64,000 nt of DNA from Pseudomonas sp. Irchel 3A7. GTDB lineage: Bacteria; Pseudomonadota; Gammaproteobacteria; Pseudomonadales; Pseudomonadaceae. Location: positions 524,009 to 588,008 of the forward strand of contig NZ_FYED01000001.1 in NCBI RefSeq assembly GCF_900187565.1, given 5' to 3'. The first letter of the stretch is position 1. Each line of letters begins with the position of its first letter. The translations under genes and the position numbers were made by a program. A model generated the notes under the pieces. That model was not told the origin of the DNA and did not search any database. It worked only from the letters and a program-made list of their open reading frames with translations. Positions 1 to 7,097 of this stretch are shown piece by piece.

Positions 1-103
1 GACGATAAAATCGTTGCAGTTTTTCCTGTCCTGCCGGCTCACGCAAGATCAGTTGGTCCAGAGCGTCATAGCGATAGCGGCACAATTCTGTTTTCAGCAT
101 CAT
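1..103 (-). CDS. Orphan Rhs-family protein, N-terminal fragment (runs off window)
   Basis: Only the first 34 codons are in the window. A strong ribosome binding site (AGGAGGTGTTC) precedes ATGATG. The peptide contains LCRYRYDALDQL, the YD-repeat type start seen in short Rhs-core proteins of Pseudomonas. It is probably of the same class as the Rhs gene at 46630, and both genes carry a similar palindrome 50-90 bp upstream. The toxin-like C-terminus, if any, lies outside the window. Confidence 0.6.
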   Translation of the reverse strand, partial: MMLKTELCRYRYDALDQLILREPAGQEKLQRFYR

Positions 104-155
104 GAACACCTCCTTTCGATGCATTGAGCTTGCACTGCCCGAAGGATCAGGACAC

Positions 156-171
156 CTATCAGAACTGCTAG
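156..171 (-). promoter_or_regulatory. Imperfect palindrome upstream of orphan Rhs gene
   Basis: Read towards the Rhs start the sequence is CTAGCAGTTCTGATAG, an inverted repeat with one mismatched pair. It ends about 52 bp before the ATG. Almost the same word precedes the Rhs gene at 46630, so it may be an operator or promoter element of this gene class. Confidence 0.4.
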
Positions 172-293
172 TCATGCATGGGAAATGGTTTCGCCAGTTC
201 GCCATGGCGCGCTGTTGACGCCCAGGCCGCCGACATTGAGGGTGCTGGATGAGCCGGCGTGGTATTGGCCGGATTAAGCGGAGTCTGAAAAAG

Positions 294-360
294 CTTCGCG
301 AGCAGGCTCGCTCCCACATTTGAAATGCATTCCAATGTGGGAGCGAGCCTGCAAGCGAAG
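294..360. repeat. BIME (paired REP)
   Basis: Two inverted copies of the REP core (CGCGAGCAGGCTCGCTCCCAC) flank a short spacer. One arm has a small change (CTGCAAGCGAAG). The element lies just downstream of the ABC transporter operon. Confidence 0.85.
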
Positions 361-392
361 GTGGCGGCAAGATCACTGCAGAAGTTAGTGAA

Positions 393-1274
393 TCACCCCT
401 GCCACTTCCCACCCTCGACAATCACACTCTCAGGCTTGGTGTCATCACTCAGTTCCTTGCGCACATACTGGTCGTACAGCTTGAGCAGATACTTCTCCTC
501 GCCCAGCTTCGCCAACTCGGCATTGACCCAGTCGCGCAGTTCAATGTTGCCCTTCTTCACCGCTGGCGCAATCGGTGCTTCGGCCCCGAGTTTCTGCTCA
601 AGCACACGGTAGCCAGGGTTCTGCTTGGCCCAGCTGAACAGCACCAGATTGTCTTGCGCGTAGGCATCGCCGCGACCATTGGCCAGGGCTTGCAGGGACT
701 CGGAATTTTTCTCGAACTTCAGCAGTTTCCAGTCCGGGTGATTCTTCGTCAGCCAGATGTCGGCGGTGGTGCCGGTGGTGACGATGGTGGTGCGGGTCGC
801 CAGGTCATCGAGGTTTTTCACCGCGCTGTCCTGAGGTACCAAAGCCTGCACCGCGACCTTCAGGTTGGGGTTGGTGAAGTCCACCGCTTCCTTGCGCTCC
901 GGGGTGACGGTCATGTTGGCCAGGATCAGATCGACCTTATCGCTTTGCAGGAACGGAATCCGGCTCGCCGGCTCCACGGCAACAAACTCGACCTTGTTTT
1001 CATCGCCCAGCAGATCCTTGGCGAATTGCCGGCCGATGTCGGTATCGAAGCCCACGTAGCGCCCGGCCTCATCGACGAACCCGAACGGCGGTTTGTCGGT
1101 AAACACGCCCACGATCAGTTTGTCCCGCGCCTTGATCTTTTCCAGGTAACCGCTCGGCGCGGTGCTCTCGCTGGCGACTTTCGGTTTCGGCGGTTCTTCG
1201 GTTTTGTTGCAGCCGGCCAGCAGCGCCAGGCTCAGCAGTGGAAGAAGCAAGAGTGAAGACTTGGCAGTTTTCAT
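393..1274 (-). CDS. Polar amino acid ABC transporter, substrate-binding lipoprotein
   Basis: Extracytoplasmic solute-binding protein of family 3 (SBP_bac_3). The N-terminus is a lipoprotein signal (LLAGC, Cys22). The body shows LIVGVFTDKPPFGF, VGFDTDIGRQ and the characteristic DLILANMTVTPERKEAVDFT segment near residues 115-135. It is the last gene of a minus-strand operon and overlaps the upstream ATPase gene by 4 bp (ATGA). The ligand cannot be read from sequence. Family members bind glutamate/aspartate, arginine or cystine. The sulfur-type promoter upstream of the operon makes cystine or another sulfur amino acid a reasonable guess. Confidence 0.85.
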   Translation of the reverse strand: MKTAKSSLLLLPLLSLALLAGCNKTEEPPKPKVASESTAPSGYLEKIKARDKLIVGVFTDKPPFGFVDEAGRYVGFDTDIGRQFAKDLLGDENKVEFVAVEPASRIPFLQSDKVDLILANMTVTPERKEAVDFTNPNLKVAVQALVPQDSAVKNLDDLATRTTIVTTGTTADIWLTKNHPDWKLLKFEKNSESLQALANGRGDAYAQDNLVLFSWAKQNPGYRVLEQKLGAEAPIAPAVKKGNIELRDWVNAELAKLGEEKYLLKLYDQYVRKELSDDTKPESVIVEGGKWQG

Positions 1275-2053
1275 GGCAGTTCCAGTTCCTTTGTTTGAGT
1301 CGTTACAGGTAGTGCGGCGACGTAGGAGAACTTCTCCAGGAACTGCTGCGCTCGTGCGGTTTGCGGGTTCGTAAAGAAAATCTCGGGACGGTTTTGCTCA
1401 AGGATGCGCCCGGCATCCATGAACACAATGCGATCGGCCACGGCGCGGGCGAAGGCCATTTCGTGGGTGACGATCAACAGGGTCATGCCCTCGCGGGCCA
1501 GGCCCTGAATGACTTCCAGCACTTCCTTGACCATCTCGGGATCAAGGGCGGCGGTGACTTCATCGAAGAGCATGACCTTGGGGTTCATGCACAGCGAACG
1601 GACAATGGCGATGCGTTGTTGCTGGCCACCAGAGAGTTGTCGTGGGAAAGCATCACGCTTGTCCGCCAGCCCCACACGCTCGAGCAAGGCTTGCGCCTGG
1701 GCACGGGCTTCGCAGCGGTCGCGCTTCTGTACCTTGAGCGGCCCGAGCAACAGGTTGTCGAGCACGCTCATGTGCGGAAACAAGTGATAACTCTGGAACA
1801 CCATGCCGATTTGCTGCCGCACTTCACGCCAGTCGGTGGCCTTGTCCAGCAGTTCACGACCGACAAATGTCAGGCTGCCGCTGTGGGCGGCTTCCAACCC
1901 ATTGAGGCAACGCAGCAGGGTGCTTTTGCCACAGCCGCTGGGACCGAGGATGACGATGACCTCACCCGATTTCACGCTCAGGTCGATGCCGTTGAGTACC
2001 TGCTGTTCGCCGAAGAATTTGTTGAAACCCTTGAACTCGATCAATGCGCTCAT
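1271..2053 (-). CDS. Amino acid ABC transporter ATP-binding protein
   Basis: GlnQ/HisP-type ATPase of 260 residues that powers import through the two permeases upstream. It has Walker A GPSGCGKST near residue 37, Q-loop VFQSYHLFPH, signature LSGGQQQR and Walker B VMLFDEVTAALD. The usual DEPTSALD reads DEVTAALD here, a variant found in this subfamily. Start and stop each overlap the neighbouring genes by 4 bp, which suggests translational coupling. Confidence 0.92.
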   Translation of the reverse strand: MSALIEFKGFNKFFGEQQVLNGIDLSVKSGEVIVILGPSGCGKSTLLRCLNGLEAAHSGSLTFVGRELLDKATDWREVRQQIGMVFQSYHLFPHMSVLDNLLLGPLKVQKRDRCEARAQAQALLERVGLADKRDAFPRQLSGGQQQRIAIVRSLCMNPKVMLFDEVTAALDPEMVKEVLEVIQGLAREGMTLLIVTHEMAFARAVADRIVFMDAGRILEQNRPEIFFTNPQTARAQQFLEKFSYVAALPVTTQTKELELP

Positions 2054-2709
2054 GCTTGCGTCCAGCGCCGCTCCAGCACACGCGAGGCGGCCGACAACGG
2101 GTAGCAGATGAAAAAGAAAAACAGGAAAAGCGCGCCGTAGATCAGCACTGATTCGTAGGTGCGTTCGATGATTTGCTGGCCGACCTTGATCACATCCACC
2201 ACACCGATCAGGACCGCCAGGGAGCTGGTCTTGATGATCCGCGTGTAAACGTTGATGGTCGGCGGCGTCATGCGTTTCAGCGCTTGGGGCAGCAACACGT
2301 AGCTGTAGAGTTGCGGGTTGCTCAGGCCGATCGACAGGCCCGCTTCACGCTGCCCTCGCGGTAACGAATGCAATGCCCCGCGCACCACTTCACCGACCTC
2401 GCTGGCGCCCCATAGCGACAGCACCAGCACCGCGCACCAGAAGCTGGGAATGCTCAGGCCAAAGAAGATCGGCAGGCCGAAGAACAGCAAATACAACCAG
2501 ACCAGCACCGGGATCGCCCGAAACAGCTCCAGATAGACCCGCAGGATCGCGTTCAACCCCTTCACATCCAGCGTGCGCAAGACGCCATAGATCACACCGC
2601 CTACCGTGCTGATAGCGATGCTCAGGAACGATATCGACAGGGTTTGCAGTGCGCCCTTGCCCAGTTGCGGCAACGACACCCACAGCAATTCAAGACCCGA
2701 ACTGGCCAT
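2050..2709 (-). CDS. Amino acid ABC transporter permease (second subunit)
   Basis: Inner-membrane permease of the HisMQ type with several hydrophobic helices. The EAA-type loop reads REAGLSIGLSNPQLYSYVLLPQALKRM around residues 120-150. A GGAGGC ribosome binding site precedes the ATG. It overlaps the other permease by 20 bp and the ATPase gene by 4 bp, so the two permeases are probably a heterodimer. Confidence 0.9.
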   Translation of the reverse strand: MASSGLELLWVSLPQLGKGALQTLSISFLSIAISTVGGVIYGVLRTLDVKGLNAILRVYLELFRAIPVLVWLYLLFFGLPIFFGLSIPSFWCAVLVLSLWGASEVGEVVRGALHSLPRGQREAGLSIGLSNPQLYSYVLLPQALKRMTPPTINVYTRIIKTSSLAVLIGVVDVIKVGQQIIERTYESVLIYGALFLFFFFICYPLSAASRVLERRWTQA

Positions 2710-3355
2710 GCTGGAGCCTCCTTTCCAGATGGCTGAGCAACAGCGACAGCGGCAAGAACAGCAGCACGCAAATCAGCGTCAGTACGGCAAGCATTTCGTA
2801 GGTTTTGTAATAGAGCGCGATGTAGCTCTTGGTGGTGTAGAGAATTTCCGGCACCGCCACCGCCGAGACCACGGTGGTTTCCTTGAGCAGGAAAATGAAA
2901 TTGGCGAACAACGACGGCAGGCTGAGGATGCCGGCCTGCGGCAGAATCACGTAGCGCAGCAATTGCCCGTGCGAGAGGCCGATGGAGCGGCCGGATTCCA
3001 GTTGTGCCTGGGGCACGGCGTCCACGCCGGCGCGCAGCACCTCAGTGAGGTAGGCGCCGCCGAGGAAGGTCATGGTGATGATTGCCGCAGCGAAACCCGA
3101 CACCTTGATGCCCAGTGCCGGCAAGGCGAAGTAGACGAAGAACAGTTGAATCAACAGCGGTGTGTTGCGCGCCAACTCGACATAGAGCCCGACCAGTCGC
3201 TGCAGGCAGGGCGTGCGAAACACCAGGATTGTCGCGTTGATCAGAGCCACCAGCAGCGACGTGCCAATGGCGATGAGTCCGACCTGCAGCGTCACGCCCA
3301 CGGCCTTGAGGAAGGCCGGCAGGGTGCTTAGGATAAAAGCGTAATCGAAGTCCAT
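2690..3355 (-). CDS. Amino acid ABC transporter permease (first subunit)
   Basis: First gene of the four-gene operon. It is a 221-residue membrane protein with the HisMQ permease pattern, including LARNTPLLIQLFF and the loop QLESGRSIGLSHGQLLRYVILPQA. AGGA lies a few bases upstream of the ATG. The operon's promoter region at 3432-3469 matches that of the taurine-like operon at 51201, which suggests shared control by sulfur supply. Confidence 0.9.
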   Translation of the reverse strand: MDFDYAFILSTLPAFLKAVGVTLQVGLIAIGTSLLVALINATILVFRTPCLQRLVGLYVELARNTPLLIQLFFVYFALPALGIKVSGFAAAIITMTFLGGAYLTEVLRAGVDAVPQAQLESGRSIGLSHGQLLRYVILPQAGILSLPSLFANFIFLLKETTVVSAVAVPEILYTTKSYIALYYKTYEMLAVLTLICVLLFLPLSLLLSHLERRLQHGQFGS

Positions 3356-3431
3356 TGAACATCCTGGACGCCGCTCGGTAAGCGACGGTGGCGCAGTCCA
3401 CGGGCCATGGATAACGGCCCGGCAAGCACCA

Positions 3432-3469
3432 ACTTTAAAGGTATAAAAAAAAGAATTTAAATACCGTTA
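3432..3469 (-). promoter_or_regulatory. Probable promoter/activator site shared with the taurine-like operon
   Basis: This AT-rich 38-bp block sits 77 bp upstream of the first permease start. It aligns without gaps to 51321-51358 at 32 of 38 positions, including an identical TTTAAATACCGTTA, in the same orientation relative to a minus-strand ABC operon. A CysB-type sulfur-starvation site is the best guess. That assignment rests on gene content, not on a matched consensus. Confidence 0.55.
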
Positions 3470-3635
3470 AAGCATATTGATATCACGCAAAAAACTATCC
3501 CATGGATTTGCCGGGACGGCGGAAGACGACTATTTTCCCTTGCGCCGTAGGAAGGATCTTTTTTTCAGACTCCCCCTCCAAGGACGGACCGCTTTTGGCC
3601 AGACTCCCCGGCCGAACCATCACAAGGAAGAGAAC

Positions 3636-3731
3636 ATGGCAGACGTGAAAGTGCCCCAACCGATGAATCCGCAAGACATCGTCAAATTGCTCGTAGCGTT
3701 GCGCAGGGCGTTGAAGGCCAGGGTGGCCTGA
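3636..3731 (+). CDS. Candidate 31-residue small protein
   Basis: A short reading frame preceded by AAGGAAGAG and followed by TGA. The first half is polar and proline-containing; the second half (DIVKLLVALRRALKARVA) looks like a basic amphipathic helix. It lies divergent to the ABC operon, 166 bp beyond the putative sulfur promoter. No family is recognised. The evidence is a ribosome binding site and composition only, so it may be chance. Confidence 0.3.
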   Translation: MADVKVPQPMNPQDIVKLLVALRRALKARVA

Positions 3732-3744
3732 ATCTTTTGATTTT

Positions 3745-3875
3745 GTGGCGAGGGAGCTTGCTCCCGTTCGGCTGCGTAGCCGTCGCAAAAACATCCAATG
3801 GGGTATACCTGACAGACCGCATGTGCAGGTTTCAGGGTCGCTTCGCAACCCAACGCGAGCAAGCTCGCTCGCCAC
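3745..3875. repeat. BIME (paired REP, GTGGCGAGGGAGC type)
   Basis: Inverted arms GTGGCGAGGGAGCTTGCTCCCG and CGCGAGCAAGCTCGCTCGCCAC flank about 85 bp. Secondary GC-rich inverted segments (GGCTGCGTAGCCGTCGC and CGCTTCGCAACCC) lie inside. This is the second REP subtype of the window. Confidence 0.8.
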
Positions 3876-3907
3876 AAAAACTCCCTTGTCATAGATGTGA
3901 CGGACGC

Positions 3908-3942
3908 AAAAAACGCCGACGCTGTTGTTAGCCGTCGGCGTT
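3908..3942 (-). terminator. Rho-independent terminator after metQ
   Basis: A perfect 10-bp stem (AACGCCGACG/CGTCGGCGTT) with an 11-nt loop is followed on the minus strand by six T residues. It ends the metQ transcript 30 bp after the stop codon. Confidence 0.9.
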
Positions 3943-3971
3943 GGAAACCTTGAAGGGGTTTACCTCGCGAA

Positions 3972-4754
3972 TCAGAACGCCGGCAGTACCGCGCCGCTGT
4001 ACTTCTTCTCGATGAATGCTTTCACTTCCGGGCTGGTCAGGGCTTTGGCCAGTTTCTGGATGGCAACGCTGTCCTTGTTGTCTGGACGAGCCACCAGGAA
4101 GTTCACGTAAGGCGAATCCGCGCCTTCGATCACCAGCGCGTCTTTAGCCGGGTTCAGGCCTGCTTCCAGCGCGTAGTTGGTGTTGATCATGTCCAGGTCG
4201 ACCTGATCCAGCACACGCGGCAGCATGGCGGACTCCAGTTCCTTGAACTTGAAGTTGTGCGGGTTCTTGGCGATGTCTTTCGGCGTTGCCAGAGCGTTTT
4301 TCGGGTCTTTCAACTCGATCAGGCCAGCCTTCTGCAGCAGGATCAGGGCACGGCCGCTGTTGCTGCCTTCGTTAGGGATGGCAATGGTCGCGCCATCCTT
4401 CAGCTCAGCCAGGGTTTTGACTTTCTTCGAGTAGCCGCCGAAGGGTTCAACGTGAACACCGATCACGGTTTCCAGGTGAGTGCCTTTGCCTTCGTTGAAG
4501 CTTTTCAGGTACGGCAGGGTCTGGAAGTAGTTGGCGTCCAGACGCTTCTGGTCGACCTGCACGTTCGGTTGAACGTAGTCGGTGAAGACTTTGATTTCCA
4601 GATCCACGCCTTCTTTGGCGAGGGTTGGCTTGATCAGTTCAAGAATCTCGGCGTGTGGAATCGGGGTCGCCGCAACCACCAGTTTCTCGCCAGCCTGGGC
4701 CAGACCCGTGGTCAGGGCAGCCGCCAGTGCGGTGAACAACAGAACCTTTTTCAT
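3972..4754 (-). CDS. metQ: MetQ/NlpA-family D/L-methionine-binding protein
   Basis: Periplasmic binding protein of the methionine ABC importer. The 21-residue signal ends ALTTGLAQAG, and the mature protein opens with KLVVAATPIPHAEIL. Other family marks are FTDYVQPNVQV, LDANYFQTLPYL, AIPNEGSNSGRALILLQ and DMINTNYALEAGL. The signal peptide has no lipobox Cys, so the protein would be soluble rather than lipid-anchored. No metN or metI gene is adjacent; it must use a transporter encoded elsewhere or act as an accessory binding protein. Own terminator at 3908-3942. Confidence 0.88.
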   Translation of the reverse strand: MKKVLLFTALAAALTTGLAQAGEKLVVAATPIPHAEILELIKPTLAKEGVDLEIKVFTDYVQPNVQVDQKRLDANYFQTLPYLKSFNEGKGTHLETVIGVHVEPFGGYSKKVKTLAELKDGATIAIPNEGSNSGRALILLQKAGLIELKDPKNALATPKDIAKNPHNFKFKELESAMLPRVLDQVDLDMINTNYALEAGLNPAKDALVIEGADSPYVNFLVARPDNKDSVAIQKLAKALTSPEVKAFIEKKYSGAVLPAF

Positions 4755-4777
4755 GCAGTGTCCTTATCGAAAATCAC

Positions 4778-4797
4778 AGTCGTCGGTGACGACGACT
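4778..4797 (-). promoter_or_regulatory. Hairpin in the metQ leader
   Basis: AGTCGTCG-GTGA-CGACGACT forms a perfect 8-bp stem with a tetraloop, ending 23 nt before the metQ ATG and just upstream of the ribosome binding site AAGGA. No T-run follows, so it is not a standard terminator. It could protect the mRNA or affect translation. Confidence 0.35.
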
Positions 4798-4943
4798 ATG
4801 AATACGCGTGGTTTTTATTAAGTGCTAGTGAAGTGCTATCGCTGGCGTGATGCGGACAATACCGGGATTTTTTATTCCCGAACAATATCTTTTATTCACT
4901 TTCATATTCCATTTTGTTCATACCGCTCTAGCCCGCAGGTTCC

Positions 4944-5046
4944 CTGTGGGAGCGAGCTTGCTCGCGATGAACGCAGGGACAACACGGGCATCCAGAAAAC
5001 CCGCGTCATCGTTGACGACCATCGCGAGCAAGCTCGCTCCTACAGG
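4944..5046. repeat. BIME (paired REP)
   Basis: Arms CTGTGGGAGCGAGCTTGCTCGCGA and TCGCGAGCAAGCTCGCTCCTACAGG, inverted. The stop codon of the SfnR-like gene (5040-5042) lies inside the second arm. Confidence 0.85.
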
Positions 5047-5963
5047 AGGTCGGCGTCTTTAAGTAGTTGTTTCAAGGCTTCTTTCTCGGCATCGGAGGCG
5101 CTGCCGAGAATCTGCTTAAGCTGCTGCTCGATCTGCTTCAGGCCTTCATCCGGCAAATTCAGATGCTCAGGCAAAATTTCATCGCCCGTACTCACCAGCA
5201 ATGCAAAGTGAATGACGTTTTCCAGCTCGCGGGTATTACCCGGCCAGCTGTGTCGTTCCAGCACGCGTTGCGCGGCTTCGCTGATCAGCGGCACCGGGAG
5301 GTCCAGGCGTTGGCTGTAGATGCCGAGAAAGTACTCGGCCAACGACAGGATATCGCCTACCCGGTCGCGCAATGCCGGCAGCTCGAGCTGGCCTTCGCTG
5401 AGGTAGTGATAGAGCCGCTCATGGAATTTGCCGGCGGCCACAGCCTGGGCCAGGTCGATGCTGGTGGCGGCGACCAGACGTACATCCACCGGGCTCGGCT
5501 GGTGCGCACCGACACGAGTGACTTCGTGATTTTCCAGGGCGGCGAGCAATTTGATCTGAATGGGCAACGGCAAATCGCCGATCTCGTCCAGGTACAAGGT
5601 GCCGCCGTTGGCCGAACCGAACCAGCCGGCACGGCTGCTGGCCGATCCGCTGAAGCTGCCGGCGGCATAACCGAACAATTCGGCGTCGGCGTAGGTCGGG
5701 CTGATCGCGCCGCAGTTGACCGAGACAAATAGCCCGCCGCGATCACTGGCACGATGAATATGCCGCGCCAGCAATTCCTTGCCGGTGCCGGTTTCACCCC
5801 GGATCAGCACCGAGATCGAACGCGGTGCCAGTTGCTCCAGCTCCTGGCGCAATTGCCGCGAGCGCGGGTCGACGAACACCAACGCCTTGGCGCGGATGCT
5901 CAAGGGACTTTTTTCGGCGTCGGGAAAGGTCAGCAGCGGCTGACCGAAGGTTTCAAAACTCAT
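5040..5963 (-). CDS. SfnR-like AAA+ protein, degenerate sigma-54 activator type
   Basis: A 307-residue protein built on the sigma-54 activator AAA+ domain. The ATG at 5963 has GGGAG upstream; an in-frame TTG six codons earlier is less likely. Intact parts are Walker A GETGTGKE (56-63), Walker B TLYLDEIGD and sensor motif WPGNTRELEN. Altered parts: the GAFTGA loop reads GSFSGS (102-107), both arginine fingers of the FRxDLYYRL segment are replaced (FHERLYHYL, 180-188), and no Fis-type helix-turn-helix follows. It most resembles SfnR-type sulfone-utilisation regulators that lack a receiver domain. The stop codon falls in a REP arm, so the C-terminus may have been trimmed. Likely co-transcribed with the hydrolase gene upstream (56-bp gap). 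Confidence 0.65.
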   Translation of the reverse strand: MSFETFGQPLLTFPDAEKSPLSIRAKALVFVDPRSRQLRQELEQLAPRSISVLIRGETGTGKELLARHIHRASDRGGLFVSVNCGAISPTYADAELFGYAAGSFSGSASSRAGWFGSANGGTLYLDEIGDLPLPIQIKLLAALENHEVTRVGAHQPSPVDVRLVAATSIDLAQAVAAGKFHERLYHYLSEGQLELPALRDRVGDILSLAEYFLGIYSQRLDLPVPLISEAAQRVLERHSWPGNTRELENVIHFALLVSTGDEILPEHLNLPDEGLKQIEQQLKQILGSASDAEKEALKQLLKDADLL

Positions 5964-6019
5964 GGCAGACTCCCGCCCCAAACCGCCGGGAGACGGGGGC
6001 GTTTAAAAAGTTGAAAGTT

Positions 6020-6601
6020 TCAAGCGCGGCGCAGGGCGTGGTGTTCCATGCGGTTTTGCAGGCGATAGAGGTAGGCAAAGCCCTGCTCCCAGCGCTGGTG
6101 ACCGGACTTCACATTGATGTGCCCGGCACCCGACAGAATCCCCGCTTCCGCCCCCCAGTTACGCGCCAGCTCCAGCGCCCGCGGTGCACTGACGGCGGCG
6201 TCGTTGTCGGAACTGACGACCTGGCTCGGAAACGGCAACAGGTCGGCAGGAATCGGCGCAAAGTTGCGCAGCGCCGGCGCGCAGGTCGGGCGCTCGACGT
6301 CTGCAGGTGCGACCAGCAAGGCGCCGCGAACCTGACGCAAAAACTGCAACGGTGCCGTCGCTGCCCAGTGCGCAACGGTGATGCAGCCCAGGCTATGGGC
6401 AATCAGGATCACCGGGGTACTGTCGGCGGCAATCGCCTCGGCAAGCGCCGCGACCCAGTCTTCACGACGCGGTGTCAGCCAGTCGGACTGCTCCACCCGT
6501 GCGCTGTTCGGCAGACTGTTCTGCCAATGGCTTTGCCAATGATCTTCTGGCGATCCTTGCCAGCCCGGCACAATCAGGTAGCGAATTGATTCGTTGCGCA
6601 T
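6020..6601 (-). CDS. RBBP9/YdeN-family serine hydrolase
   Basis: Small alpha/beta hydrolase of 193 residues. It shows the family opening LIVPGWQGSPEDHWQSHW, the nucleophile elbow AHSLGC (Ser near residue 69) and a C-terminal GAGHIN with the catalytic His. The substrate is unknown. AGGAGAG precedes the ATG. It is the first gene of a pair with the SfnR-like gene. Confidence 0.82.
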   Translation of the reverse strand: MRNESIRYLIVPGWQGSPEDHWQSHWQNSLPNSARVEQSDWLTPRREDWVAALAEAIAADSTPVILIAHSLGCITVAHWAATAPLQFLRQVRGALLVAPADVERPTCAPALRNFAPIPADLLPFPSQVVSSDNDAAVSAPRALELARNWGAEAGILSGAGHINVKSGHQRWEQGFAYLYRLQNRMEHHALRRA

Positions 6602-6651
6602 GGGGAAGCTCTCCTGCTGCGTGTCTGTTCCCGGTCGAGTATAGGGAGGAG

Positions 6652-6715
6652 AGTTATATTCGTTAAGGAATAAGAAGATATTTATTAAGACCTATATCGA
6701 ATATACGATATGACC
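6652..6715 (-). promoter_or_regulatory. AT-rich promoter region of the hydrolase/SfnR-like operon
   Basis: The tract lies 50-110 bp upstream of the hydrolase start and contains ATAAGAAGA (6670-6678) followed by ATTT. The same words occur in the shared sulfur-type promoter at 51321-51358. The match is short, so common control is only suggested. Confidence 0.3.
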
Positions 6716-6718
6716 ATT

Positions 6719-6808
6719 GTGGGAGCGAGCCTGCTCGCGAAGGGGCCGTGTCAGTCAACATGGAAGATAACTGACAGGCCGCTTTCGCGAGCAAGCTCGC
6801 TCCCACAG
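6719..6808. repeat. BIME (paired REP)
   Basis: Inverted arms GTGGGAGCGAGCCTGCTCGCGAA and TTTCGCGAGCAAGCTCGCTCCCAC, with a spacer that itself contains CTGTCAG/CTGACAG-like words. Confidence 0.85.
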
Positions 6809-7097
6809 GGGTTCGGTGTGGTTTTGCAGATGGAATAAAAAAGGGACCGCACCCTGCCAAGGAGACGGCCCCGGAAAACTCAAGTTCTGTCAGTGCTGAT
6901 CAACAACCCTGGCGCAGATGATTGGCGAAATCGGTTATCCAATAAAGGAATATTTAATTTCTTTAATAGACCGTAATTGCATAAACCAATTCACCCCCAC
7001 GGCAACCGCCAATCATCGTTGCGTGCGTCACACCGTAGCGTCCCTTTGGGTCAAATTGATGACGACGTCTAAGCATTTAAGTTTCCAGGAACAATGA
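6809..7097. other. Gene-free stretch
   Basis: No convincing gene is seen on either strand. The stretch is AT-rich in the middle (AATAAAGGAATATTTAATTTCTTTAATAG near 6941-6970 is the most AT-rich part) and has no clear terminator for the desaturase gene that ends at 7098. Confidence 0.5.

Noticed and set aside
294..360. Regular repeats across the window that might look like a CRISPR array
   Set aside because: They are single inverted pairs scattered between genes with the REP core, not direct repeats with equal spacers, and no cas genes are present.
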